From: Schistocerca nitens
Taxonomy: Eukaryota > Arthropoda > Insecta > Orthoptera > Acrididae
Assembly: GCF_023898315.1 (NCBI RefSeq)
Contig: NC_064616.1
Span: 288,203,205-288,267,204 of the forward strand
Reading direction: 5' to 3'
Length of the DNA: 64,000 nucleotides
Shown: positions 10,930 to 21,251 of the stretch, one piece after another
Position numbering within the stretch: position 1 is the stretch's first letter
Layout: the number at the start of each line of letters is the position of its first letter
Notes under the pieces: generated by a model
What the model saw: only the letters and a program-made list of their open reading frames with translations
The model's database searches: none
What the model was told of the DNA's origin: nothing
Made by a program: the position numbers and the translations under genes

Positions 10930-11413
10930 TGTGGTGTCACCGCCAGACACCACACTTGCTAGGTGGTAGCCTTTAAATCGGCCGCGGTCCGTTAGTATAC
11001 GTCGGACCCGCGTGTCGCCACTATCAGTGATTGCAGACGGAGCGCCGCCACACGGCAGGTCTACAGAGACTTCCTAGCACTCGTCCCAGTTGTACAGCCG
11101 ACTTTGCTAGCGATGGTTCACTGACAAACTACGCTCTCATTTGCCGAGACGATAGTTAGCATAGCCTTCAGCTACGTCATTTGCTACGACCTAGCAAGGC
11201 GCCATTATCATTTGCTATTTATCTTGTGATGCATGTACCGTCAGACCGATGTTCACCAATTATGGATTCAAGTTAAGTATTCCAGAAGCTACGTACTTTT
11301 TTACTAGACTCAACTCCTTTAACTGTTCTAGACCTCACGCCAGCCTGCGTGAGCTTAAACGCGTGCCTTTCGGCTATCTCCTAGTGGCTTGGCTGTCTTG
11401 CCAAGTCACAACA
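10930..11413. mobile_element. Solo LTR of an LTR retrotransposon (fossil)
   Basis: A 484-bp block begins tgtggtgtcaccgcc and ends caagtcacaaca, i.e. TG...CA. A perfect 5-bp duplication, ggaac, flanks it (10925-10929 and 11414-11418). No internal retroelement genes adjoin it, so it is a single LTR left after recombination between two LTRs. I recall the same block as frequent in Schistocerca; a Ty3/gypsy origin is likely but not shown here. The intact duplication suggests moderate age. Confidence 0.75.
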
Positions 11414-11418
11414 GGAAC

Positions 11419-12086
11419 ATACTACTCAAACCTCCTGGCGAAGTTACTATCGTTGGCGTTATTATATTTTGCTTCATTCCCGCATGTTCTCCTGATACGA
11501 CGCCTAGTAGCTACTTCGTCTTTCCTCGGATGAAGAAACCATTTCGTTGCAGATATTATCAAAATGAAGAAGAGCTAATTTTCGAGGTTGAATGTTTCCT
11601 GAAGAGTCAGAATGTACACTTCTATATGTAACGATCTCGGCCAAACCATTCATCGTTGGGAAAAACGTGTCACATAGGAGGGTGAATATGAAAAAGCAGT
11701 AACACCATCACTAGATTTCGTGGTCGCAGCTTGACTTTTCCGAGGTGATAATTAAAGCAATCTCCTCGAATACGAGTTTCTTTTATATGCTGATGGCCTT
11801 CGTACATTATCCATTCAGCCAGGCTCAGATATAATGAAGGGTGTCCACGTTGGCGTCCTTGGTGTTTTTGCCATTTTCAACATTTTTGCATCAAATATCA
11901 TCACCTGGTCAGAGAAGCAAGACTCAGCAGCAAGACGGTGAGTTTTCGATGTGATGGCTGGTGCCAGCATTCGGGCATGTATATTTGCATCGAGGTGAGA
12001 AAATTTTTCGGGTAGCCTGGGTTCGAACGCGGAAATCCATTCCGGCTAATACACTCTCTGGAGGAAATGATATTGGTTTTCGCCGA
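11419..12086. other. No recognisable feature
   Basis: Nothing recognised in this stretch. Confidence 0.4.
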
Positions 12087-12095
12087 ACAAGTTCA

Positions 12096-12300
12096 AAAAA
12101 ATGGTTCAAATGGCTCTGAGCACTATGGGACTTAACATCTGTGGTCATCAGTCCCCTAGAACTTAGAACAACTTAAACCTAACTAACCTAAGGACATCAC
12201 ACACATCCATGCCAAAGGCAGGATTCGAACCGGCGACCGTAGGAGTCGCACGGTTCCGGACTGAGCGCCTAGAGCCAATCGGCCACCGCGGTCGGCCCGG
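12096..12300 (-). mobile_element. SINE-1
   Basis: Full-length minus-strand SINE-1 with tail at the left and tRNA-like head at the right, flanked by the 9-bp duplication acaagttca (12087-12095 and 12301-12309). The head is somewhat diverged, for example gagccaatcggccaccgcgg. Confidence 0.88.
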
Positions 12301-12499
12301 ACAAGTTCATGTAACAGCTGTTTTTAATGTTTACAGCTCATGTTTCAATCTTATACGGATTAGAGGTAGGCTATGGTGCAGATGCTTAAATAAATGCACT
12401 GCACATAGGAGGGGACTTCAAAAGATAAGTTACACATTACTATGGCAGCCCAACTTCTGTTGAATGCTGCACTACACTTTAAAGTCACACAGATACAAG

Positions 12500-12800
12500 A
12501 CACTATATTTCAGCACATTCATGAAGCCTGTGTAAACAAAGGTCGAAACATTCTATCAATCGTTCAGTTCCTCGACGATGTAAATGCGATCCTTGGTCAC
12601 ACAGCCATTCGAAAAATGATGTGTGAACCTCCTCACAGTCTGAAAGTCTGCGTTTGCCGCGAATCAGTTCCCCGATTTCCTGGACATTTACGTCTGTGGT
12701 CGATGTCGATGGCCTTCCTTTCCTGTCAGCATCAACCACTTCTCTGTGGCCTTGGTCAAATTATTGGCACCATTTCACTACAGCTGGATGCGATATTACA
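12500..12800 (-). pseudogene. Fragment of a mariner-like transposase N-terminus
   Basis: Minus-strand translation from about 12800 reads VVKWCQ, then FDQGHREVVDADRKGRPS, then VQEIGELIRGKRRL. This matches the pattern of the second helix-turn-helix region in mariner/HTH_48 proteins (KW...F..G.....D..R.GRPST...NV..V.E.I..DRRLT). The similarity fades after RRL and no catalytic part follows. No terminal repeats are visible. Confidence 0.5.
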
Positions 12801-13900
12801 TTTGGTTCCAATACCACTAGAATTGAAACTTCAGCATCACAATGACGGAAAAGACGAGGGTTTTTTTTTTTAAAAAAAAAAGGCCTTTTAATTCTTCTGC
12901 TTAGTCTATGTTAGTGCATGTAAATGCATAATTTGTTACATGTAGCTTGTTCGTTCTGTTAGTTGTCGTCCACAAAAAGACGCCAAGCCAGTCTAGGGGA
13001 TATTGCGAATATTTATAGTTATTTGTACATTTTTTTATCTTAAACTTTCGTCTGCAATGTTCAAGTACGATTCATTGTGGACGACATGACGAGTAGGACT
13101 GTCGCCTCAGCAGAGGTTGCTTTTTCCTGTTAAATACGCAGGCTGACCCCTACGTGACACTTCTGAACAGACTACGAGGAGTGTGGGAGGGAAATCATGT
13201 TCTGGCTGCCTGGGGCTGCTGCAGCATCGATCCAAGTTAGAACGCTCTTCCTAGTTCCGACCGCCAGCAAGACACGACGTGCACTATGTCCTCTCCCTCC
13301 TGATTATATTGGACTTTGTTCCGAGTTTAAATCTAAAACCTTACGTGAATATCTTCATTGACCTTCGGACTCGGGTGCGCCCAGTTGTATTCCATACACC
13401 ACAATACATGAAATTTATTTTTAGTGGCTCCGTCATTTAACAAACAAAACCAGGCAGATGCTACCATACTCGTTCATCCTGGCTAGGACCTATCGATACT
13501 GCAGCGTATCGGTTGCAGCACGCTATCGCGTTGGTCAACCGAATATGATGTGATCAGTGTTCACCTCCAGACAGAAGTGTGCACTCCGTACTAGACGATA
13601 CCTAGCTAAGTGAAACACAATTCGCATCCGCAACCCCCCCCCCCCCCCCCCCCCCCGTGTTCATATGAATCCGCCAATCTTTTATCTGCACCAGTGAATA
13701 TTAAAATTTTGTGAACCATTTTAATTCGTTCTGTAGCCCAAATTCTGACCGTTATATTGCTCCTGGCCTAAATTTTCGTCTGCCGAAGTCGGACCTCGAA
13801 GCTTACATTTCATTCACTAAGAAGGCAGAGGACAACATTGTCATTTTTTAAAGCAGCATTGTCTGAAAAATTCTTGATCACTTCCGTAAGTTACAAATAA
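12801..13900. other. No gene; contains a poly-C run
   Basis: No coding or repeat family recognised. A 23-base C run lies at 13634-13656, and a short T-run/A-run hairpin at about 12861-12884. Confidence 0.5.
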
Positions 13901-14079
13901 GTGTCGAAATTATTGAAAGTAGCAAGCAATGCATTGTGTACCTGGGATACGTTGATGAGATTACAGATTATGACCATTGCCAAACGCAAGATTCAGTGCC
14001 ACCTGGCGGAGCTGCGGGCACCTGAAGGAGCGAAGAAAATTCATAATCGGAGCAGAGATGATAGTGGAACCGTTCTAGC

Positions 14080-15115
14080 GATGAAGCGGGCCACAAATGG
14101 GCAGATCCACTGGCATAAGCGACTAGAACAGACGGTAGATAGTTACGACTTTGTGGCTTGGAACTAACATCTTGGAAACGACGAAGCTAGTCGGCTATTC
14201 GCGGACTACTGCCGGGAGCATCTATGGTAGGTGACTGAGGGACTGTGAAACCACGAGTAGGTGACAAGGATTCGAACGTCCACGCCTCATCACAAAACTT
14301 GGTAGTGGAAGGCCTTCGCGACCTGTAAAGTAGGACAGACGGTGATGTGTGGCATATCTGATGACAGAGTACAATACTGGTGCAAGTACAGATATTTCGA
14401 AACCCACTGCTCAGAGCAAACTGTTGAACATGGGATTCGGAGTATTCCCATACTGAACCAACGAAATCGTGATTTACTATTAGAGTGGACACGGGATCAT
14501 TGAGACTGGCTCATGGATCAACGGAATCGTGTCATCTATTCCGATGAATCGCATGTCTTATTGCGCCAGGTCGATGATCGTATCACTACATGCAGGCATC
14601 CAGGCGAGCAGATGCTCGAAAGAACGCACCACGCCAAGGACGAAGGGCGATGGGGGCAGTAGGGGACATTCTCCTGAGGGCCTTGTGGTAGTAATATGAT
14701 ACACCATGATAGCTGTGAGCTACGCCTGCATCCCACCACGGGTATGTCTTTCCCGGGGGCGAGGGCATCTTGCAGCATAATAGCTATTCCTATCACAACA
14801 CCGTAATCTTGCTACAGCGGTTCGAGGAGCATGATAGTGATCTTGATGTCATAGGTACCGAATTCCCCTGATCTGAACCCGATGTAACATAGCCGGTATG
14901 CTATCGATCGCTAGCTCCGCGTCCACGTGTCAGTAGCCCGGAGGTAACAGCAATTGCGTGAGCTGTCCGTAGACGTCTGTTGCCACATACTTCTACTTCC
15001 AGAAACCTACCACAGACTTGTCGATTCCATGCTACGCAGAATCGCTGATGTAGGTGGATCATCACGCTATTATGCAGACAAGGCTCGTACCGCGGTAACA
15101 GAAAGTGTGCCAAAT
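14080..15115 (+). pseudogene. Old Tc1-like transposon remnant
   Basis: Plus-strand pieces in different frames match a Tc1-type transposase: LLLEWTRDH, then DQRNRVIYSDESHVLLRQVD with the first catalytic Asp (around 14517-14575), VPNSPDLNPM near 14860, and LPETYHRLVDSMLRRIADV near 14998. Many stops and frame shifts. The second catalytic block is not recognisable. Terminal repeats were not found, so the limits are approximate. This is one of the oldest DNA transposons here. Confidence 0.7.
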
Positions 15116-15230
15116 TGTGTGAAAAACTAAGAAGACTCCACGTTTAGCTCTTGCAGCATCGACTTTCTCCAGGACACTGCAGTCATGCCAATATAGTTGC
15201 ATTCCAGGATCAGGAACTGAATATTTTTTA

Positions 15231-16409
15231 ATTTATTAATTAAGATTTCCGTCAGAATTGCATAAAATATTTGTGTTACTAGTTTCGAACATATTCATTC
15301 AATCTCAAACCATCACCTACATTAGGAGGTACAATGGTGTTAACAAAACATGAAATACAAAATGTTAAGTCATACAAATAATTTTCAAACATTTTGTGTG
15401 CCCAGATTACAGTAGTTCAATAAATATTTTATGACATAACTGCATTTGTAATGTTTGACTGTGCATAATAGATTTGTCGTCACGTCATATTAATCTAACA
15501 AATGTCATCTGACTGTATTATGATTGTTCTGGTATATTCATAATTCGGTATGCGTCTTTAGTTGTTTATACATCAAAATTTGAGAGACGCCTTCAGTTGT
15601 TTATTGTGTGTTAATATGCTCTGGCCGGAATTTTATAACTGGCTCAAGGAAAATATCAGCCCAAGAGACAAGACTACTTTTCGCTATCATATGCGAAGCA
15701 CAAAACATACAGAAGACACAACTGAAAATAGTATGAAAATTTTACGCGTAGCATCTAAGGGAATGAAGTGAAGAATGTGAAATATATAAACAGAAGATTA
15801 TGGAGCCTGATAAATTGATGAACGAACAGTCCGAATTTAAGCACACTAATTTTTTAACTCTTTTTAAAAATGATTTATGAGTGTCAAGCAGTTAGCCGAT
15901 GACCATACCTATCAGTAATTTATAAAATAATGCGACAATGTCTGAAAGCTTTATCAATACAGTGTCTATGTTCTTAGTCTTAACCTGATGAAACCTTTAT
16001 AAATACAGTATCTTTGTATTTAGTATTAACATCATGATTTCTGGAGAGACAGAGCATATGAACACCTAATAAGCAACTGAAGCCGCGTGTCAAAATTTAA
16101 CTAACTAAAGACGTCTATCGAACTTCTAGTGCACCAAAACAACAGAAATATAGTTCAATAATAATTCGAATAGTTAGCTGACATAAAAACAGATCTCTTA
16201 TGCACAGTCAAATATTACAAATGCATTGCATCACAAAATATTTGTTGTACAAATATAATATGCGCATACAAACATTTTGTATTTAATGTTTTGTTAATAA
16301 AACTGTACCTCTTAATGTAGGTAATGGTTTAGTATGAACGAAAATGTTCGAAACTAGTAATTAATAAAAACTTTCTATGTAGCTCTGAAGGAAACCTTAA
16401 TTAATAAAT
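15231..16409. mobile_element. Foldback / long-inverted-repeat element
   Basis: The first and last roughly 400 bp are inverted copies. The outer ends share atttattaattaag and ctagtttcgaac. Further in, gcgtctttagttgttta (15551) pairs with the complement of taactaactaaagacg (about 16099), and the pairing runs to about 15640 and 16030. The unpaired centre (about 15640-16030) holds no recognised gene and has a degenerate duplication of about 65 bp near 15948-16041. I could not define a target duplication. It is probably a non-autonomous DNA transposon. Confidence 0.7.
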
Positions 16410-16721
16410 GACAAACAATAATTATTATTATTATCGATTGCATATAATGCAAAGAGATGAAAATCGCAATAATGACCCTTTCCTTTACGCTCTGACTACA
16501 AACCAATTATAAGTCTGGATAACCGTAGAAATAGCATCGGAAATCAGCGTGGGACAGGAATTTATCGGCAAACTATTTACTTCTGCAGATATTTCAGGAT
16601 ATATCCGCAGCCATGCAGACCTGTAACTGAATCTTTCATAGTTAAAGCGGAGACGAAACAATGTGACGACCAACTTCCTGTGATAAATCGCAAACGAGCC
16701 TCACGGTCGTACTGCTCAATA
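16410..16721. other. No recognisable feature
   Basis: Nothing recognised. The last four bases (aata) may be a target duplication of the next element. Confidence 0.4.
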
Positions 16722-17428
16722 TGTAAGTAGGCTGTTTAGGTTTTTATATTGGTAACGCCACGTAGCGCTCTGTATGAAAATCACTGGCTGTGCTGTGTGC
16801 AGTCTGTGGCTGGTTAGCATTGTTGTAATATTCGCCATTGTAGTGTTGGGCAGTTGGCTGTTAACAGCGCGTAGCGTTGCGCAGTTGGAGGTGAGCCGCC
16901 AGCAGTGGTGGATGTGGGGAAGTGAGATGGCGGATTTTTGAGACCGGATGATCTGGACGTATGTCCATCAGAAACAGTACATTTGTAAGAATGGATGTCA
17001 TGAACTGCTATATATATTATTACTTTTGAACCCTATTAAGGTAAATACATTGTTTGTTCTCGATCGAAATCTTTCATTTGCTAACTATGCCTATCAGTAG
17101 TTAGTGCCTTCAGTAGTTTGAATCTTTTATTTAGCTGGCAGTAGTGGCGCTCGCTGTATTGCAGTAGTTCGAGTAACGAAGATTTTTGTGAGGTAAGTGA
17201 CTTGTGAAGGGTATAGGTTAATGTTAGTCAGGGCCATTCTTTTGTAGGGATTACTGAAAGTCAGATTGCGTTGCGCTAAAAATATTGTGTGTCAGTTTAG
17301 TGTTGATCAGAATAGGTAAAGAGCGAAATGTCTGAGTACGTTCAGTTCTGCTCAGCTGTTTGAAAATCAAATAACGTAAGAGATTTATCAGCACAGTAAT
17401 TCAATAATTTTTCTGAGGGGACGTTTCA
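16722..17428. mobile_element. LTR-like dispersed repeat, possibly a solo LTR (fossil)
   Basis: A 707-bp block starts tgtaagtaggctgttt and ends gaggggacgtttca, with TG...CA ends. The tetranucleotide aata flanks it on both sides (16718-16721 and 17429-17432). I recall this block as very frequent in Schistocerca. No gene is present. LTR status is inferred from its ends and size only. Confidence 0.55.
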
Positions 17429-17432
17429 AATA

Positions 17433-17752
17433 TCTGCACAATGTTTTCCCCTGTGTCGGTATGACAGGTGCCACTTGTTATTCCATAAGCTCTGACATAC
17501 TGCTGCACATCTTGCAGAAGGTCTGTGTAAGGAACACGGTCATACATCTTTGGGCCATAGTGTGTAGTATAGCGACAGCGTCGACAAAATCATTTTCAGT
17601 GACACAAAGAGCCCCTCCACGCATAACATGGTAACCCATTTATTGTGGCGGTGTATTTGTGTAATTCGTTCTATTATCTGGTACACCAAGCAATTGTTGA
17701 TGTGACTGATTGTGCCACGACTCTATCCGATCAATACCTGTGTCTTCATCTA
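17433..17752. other. Unassigned stretch with weak coding-like look
   Basis: No family recognised. The minus strand has partly open frames of protein-like composition but no motif I can name and no single frame across the region. I do not call a gene. Confidence 0.3.
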
Positions 17753-17934
17753 ACAAGGGGAGGCCGCCAATTGTGAAATTCAGATTCGCTTCATACTGCG
17801 CGTAATAAAAGCTCATGGCCAGAGGTGTAATGTGGCAAAGCACCAAGATGCACTTCTCAGCCGTTGTCGAGAAAATCGACAGTTAAAAGAAACCGCTGCG
17901 ATGAAATACTCTCTACGATTAATAATTTTCCACA

Positions 17935-18004
17935 GCGTCGTGGCGCAGCGGTAAGCGCTCGGGTTCGTAATCGGAAGGTCGCCGGATCGAATCTCGCGCC
18001 ACGC
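17935..18004 (+). repeat. tRNA-Met-like sequence in the left arm
   Basis: A 70-bp stretch has an A box (tggcgcagcgg), a D arm gcgc...gcgc, and a T-arm/B-box region ggatcgaatct. Outer ends gcgtcgt and gccacgc can pair with one mismatch and one G-T pair. The anticodon loop is ttcgtaa (CGT), while the right-arm copy has ttcataa (CAT), so the ancestor was probably elongator tRNA-Met. It lies in a repeat arm and has diverged, so I do not call a functional tRNA gene. Confidence 0.6.
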
Positions 18005-18109
18005 AATTTTTTTTATTATTAGTTTTTTTGTAAATATATTAATGTATTGCTTATGCATGTTGGTGAAGGCGGATCGCTCTCAAATTGTACCATTTTTCCG
18101 TTTGTTTAA

Positions 18110-19551
18110 GGGGCTCCGGAACGCCCTATACTTGCAATGTTAAAATAACGCTTATAAATTACATCTTTCCTCACAAAGTATTTGAGGTAAGAAGTTGAAC
18201 TTTTTACAGATTATTTATTGGAATATGGGCTACAACTTAACACAGGGATTTTACAAAATTTTAGTTCAGTTATTAAAGATGATTTTTTTTCAATTGTAAT
18301 GAAAATTCACAACATTTTTTTGCAATTTTTTATTTATATATTCAAAAATATACAGTTTTTTGGAAAAAGGCTGTGTTAAATTATGCAGAAGGTACTGTGT
18401 AACATTTACTGAAAGTTTGAAACAAATATGTTTGGAAGATCCTTAGAAAACATGTAATTAGTATGAGAAAATAAAAGTTTTGGGAATCGAGCGACAAAGA
18501 TTGGATTAACTTTTTAGTGCATTCCAGGTCCATAGGATGGATTATCTTCATCCTCTGCAAACTCCTCCTCCAGCTTCCTCTTGTTCCTCCTCCTGTTTAC
18601 TCTTGCTTGTATTTCTAGACTCTTTACAGCCCTGTCTGCAGCCCGAAGGCGTTCCTTGTCTAAAGCAAGCATCGCTCGTACCATGTTAGAACCTATCTTC
18701 ATTCCCATATTTCTAAATACCTTGCACCTTACAATGTTGCCATCATTGAAAGTCGCAACAGCATCATACACAGCAAAGTGAAGTGTTTCTATTCCAACAA
18801 ATACAATCTTGGGAATTCTCGACCATATAACACTATTTACACTTTCATTGGGGTTTTGAGTTTTTCCGTGAATACACTTTTTCAACAGTTCAGGTGCTGC
18901 TAAGTCTCTGAAAATAGGTTTTATCACCTCCATTATTGCATGAGGCAGACTATGCTTATGAGTGTACAATTCACCAGTTAGCAATCCTTTGTTATATTTA
19001 CACCAACTGTCTTCTTCTTTGGGACACAAGCTATGTTGGGGATTTTCATCGTCTTTATTGTTTACAGTAATAACACATACCTTTGGCTTTCCAACATTTC
19101 TCCTTTTCTTAAAGGCCTTCAGAGGATTTCTAATAACTTTACTTTTACTCATTATTATACTTCAACAAAACAGAGACTCAAGAAACAGAATTAATTACGA
19201 ATATTTTCGAGATAACGACAGAGTAAATAAACATGAAACAATCGACAATCACACCAGCGATATATATTGAACAATCACAGGTTAGCCACAACACATACTT
19301 TATCTCACATTACTAAAATGTTCCTGATGAACACGGACGTTAATAATAACACCATTTGACAGCAGTTTCACAGCGCCACAGTAGGTCACGCCCATGTAGA
19401 ACACATTTCAAAAAAAAAAAAATTAAAAATAGTTGTAGTCTTCGGAATTGAATAAATTATATATCTATTAAAAGGTAATAGTCTGCAGATTCAGAAAACG
19501 CAAAAAAGTAAAAATTGAACTTTTCATGATTTTGAGCCTTTCCGGAGCCCC
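18110..19551 (-). mobile_element. TTAA-flanked DNA transposon (Kolobok-like), compact
   Basis: A 1,442-bp element lies between TTAA at 18106-18109 and TTAA at 19552-19555. Its terminal inverted repeat is short: ggggctccggaa at the left and the complement ttccggagcccc at the right. One open frame (18514-19152) is on the minus strand. TTAA duplication occurs in piggyBac and Kolobok transposons; the encoded domain is not piggyBac-like. Kolobok is my inference from the target site plus a Mutator-like domain. Confidence 0.65.
18514..19152 (-). CDS. Mutator/Kolobok-type transposase C-terminal domain protein, 212 aa
   Basis: An uninterrupted frame, MSKSKVIRNPLKAFKKRR to NPSYGPGMH. A basic start (residues 1-25) is followed by a segment with LCPKEEDSWCKY (about 42-53). 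The block CIHGKTQNPNESVNSVIW (about 93-110) and SRIPKIVFVGIETLHFAVYDA follow. I associate this block with the C-terminal half of Mutator-like/Kolobok transposases (HGKTQNxNE...W.R.PK). The end is a basic then acidic helix-rich tail (RRRNKRKLEEEFAEDED). Full transposases of this type are several times longer, so the first catalytic half is missing and the element is probably an internal-deletion derivative. The frame is nonetheless intact, which is unusual beside the other elements. Start chosen at the first Met. The function of the short product is unknown. Confidence 0.6.
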   Translation of the reverse strand: MSKSKVIRNPLKAFKKRRNVGKPKVCVITVNNKDDENPQHSLCPKEEDSWCKYNKGLLTGELYTHKHSLPHAIMEVIKPIFRDLAAPELLKKCIHGKTQNPNESVNSVIWSRIPKIVFVGIETLHFAVYDAVATFNDGNIVRCKVFRNMGMKIGSNMVRAMLALDKERLRAADRAVKSLEIQARVNRRRNKRKLEEEFAEDEDNPSYGPGMH

Positions 19552-19947
19552 TTAACAGGGTGTACCAAAGCTCTCACGTCCGCACCGATTTTCGACGATG
19601 TTATAAGTTGCGCTAGGGACCGCATCTACCTTCTTTCGAAGTTAGCAGGCAACTACGCTGTTATGCGGCGGCTCATTTCGGCCCATTCAACATCTGTCCT
19701 TCAAGTGTAACGAGCGAGTAACGGAGTTTATATTTCATACCTGCCACAGCAAATTTGTGTTCGTGGGGTCTCTATTCTAATTCGAACGTTTGACTTACGC
19801 TATACGTATTCGTTTCGGAATATCGTTTCTACATCTTCCGTTAACTATACGTGGTTAACATTATGAGGACAATTAATAACGTTTATGAAATACAACTTTG
19901 TTTGCGGAAAACATAATGATGTTCGAAGTCGCCAGTTTTTCCACGAC

Positions 19948-20146
19948 GGCCGGCCGAAGTGGCCGTGCGGTTAAAGGCGCTGCAGTCTGGAACCGCAAGA
20001 CCGCTACGGTCGCAGGTTCGAATCCTGCCTCGGGCATGGATGTTTGTGATGTCCTTAGGTTAGTTAGGTTTAACTAGTTCTAAGTTCTAGGGGACTAATG
20101 ACCACAGCAGTTGAGTCCCATAGTGCTCAGAGCCATTTGAACCATT
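19948..20146 (+). mobile_element. SINE-1
   Basis: Full-length plus-strand copy. A box tggccgtgcgg at 19960-19970 and B box ggttcgaatcc at 20015-20025 form an RNA polymerase III promoter of tRNA type. The body and the tail gagccatttgaacca plus T-run follow. A 12-bp duplication, tttttccacgac, flanks it (19936-19947 and about 20147-20158). Confidence 0.9.
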
Positions 20147-20211
20147 TTTTTCCACGACAAACGACTTTCAACAACTTATTATATGCATAATTGTTGCAAC
20201 AGATTGCCGGG

Positions 20212-20213
<2 letters not shown>

Positions 20214-20296
<83 letters not shown>
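20214..20296. repeat. Compound (AT)n-(GT)n microsatellite
   Basis: About 23 AT units run directly into about 18 GT units. Confidence 0.97.
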
Positions 20297-20299
<3 letters not shown>

Positions 20300-20328
20300 T
20301 ACAAAAAACAAATACTAAAAAAAAAGTT

Positions 20329-20398
20329 GCATGGCGCGAGATTCGATCCGGCGACCTTTGGATTATGAACCCGAGCGCTTACCGCTGCGCCACGACGC
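20329..20398 (-). repeat. tRNA-Met-like sequence in the right arm
   Basis: Inverted counterpart of 17935-18004. On the minus strand the loop reads ttcataa (anticodon CAT), followed by ccaaaggtcgccggatcgaa, which resembles the variable and T-arm region of elongator tRNA-Met. Part of the right terminal arm of the 17753-20580 element. Confidence 0.6.
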
Positions 20399-20580
20399 TG
20401 TAGAAAATTATTAATCGTAGAGAGTATTTCACCGCAGCGGTTTCTTTTAACTGTCGATTTTCTCGACAACGGCTGAGAAGTGCATCTTGGTGCTTTGCCA
20501 CATTACACCTCTGGCCATGAGCTTTTATTATGCGCAGTATGAAACGAATCTGAATTTCACAATTGGCGGCCTCCCCTTGT

Positions 20581-21251
20581 AAGTTAAGAGCATATTTTAT
20601 TCTCTCCAGTATTGAAGCGAGCTCCGTTGTAGTTACAGAGGCTTAGGGAAAAGTTGGACTGTGTTACTGTGGTGTATCTTTTCGTCATAATATAATGCTG
20701 CCGACGCCGTTAAAATAAGTGGCCCATCGATAAATCGACGACGCCCCTGTTCCATTCCACTTAAAGAATTCTGACAGTTGAAGTAAGGCGGGAGGAGCCG
20801 TGGGGATAACAGTCTTTCCGGGAGATGTTTCCGTGCTTGTAAAATGAACTCACAGGCAACGAGGATGCTTATAAAATTCATCCGTTGCACAAGCGATTCG
20901 GACTTATCTGTCTTCTTTCAGGAGAAGTTCGTGTACTGTATTTTCGCTAATAGTGGATTTCGTATTTGCTGACGTGCACTGAAATTAAGTGAAGCAATAA
21001 AGTCGAGTGCGCACGCACACACGTACATTATTCAAATTACTTAGAAACACCACATTGGTCTACTGCAGCTAGTCACCCCAAGGAGCACTTTATCGAGGGT
21101 GTAATGAGAATGCAAATCAAGGAGCACGCAGCAAAGGAAAGTAATGACGAGACTTGCTCAGGTAATGAAATAGTGCTCACACGTTGGCGGAGCGGCATCG
21201 ATGGAGATGGACTGAGAACTACCGCGTAACTGTTCTTTTAACAACGAGATA
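20581..21251. other. No recognisable feature
   Basis: Nothing recognised in this stretch. Confidence 0.4.

Larger units (their letters stand above)
17753..20580. mobile_element. Element with about 280-bp inverted arms, each carrying a tRNA-Met-like sequence
   Basis: The outer arms are inverted copies: acaaggggaggccgccaatt at 17753 matches the complement of the right end (20580), and the similarity continues to about 18036 on the left and 20297 on the right. Both arms include a 70-bp tRNA-like segment. A TTAA element (18110-19551), a SINE-1 (19948-20146) and a dinucleotide repeat lie between the arms. Without the two insertions it would be about 1.2 kb. No target duplication was found at the outer ends, and no superfamily could be assigned. 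Confidence 0.65.

Noticed and set aside
19948-20030. tRNA-like sequence with A and B boxes that could be called a tRNA gene
   Set aside because: It is the head of a SINE with body, tail and target duplication. The same applies to the heads near 5540, 12260, 27000, 34400, 40500, 46100, 47870 and 50000.
20183-20368. Open frame rich in Ile-Tyr and Cys-Val repeats
   Set aside because: A translation of the AT/GT microsatellite, not a protein.
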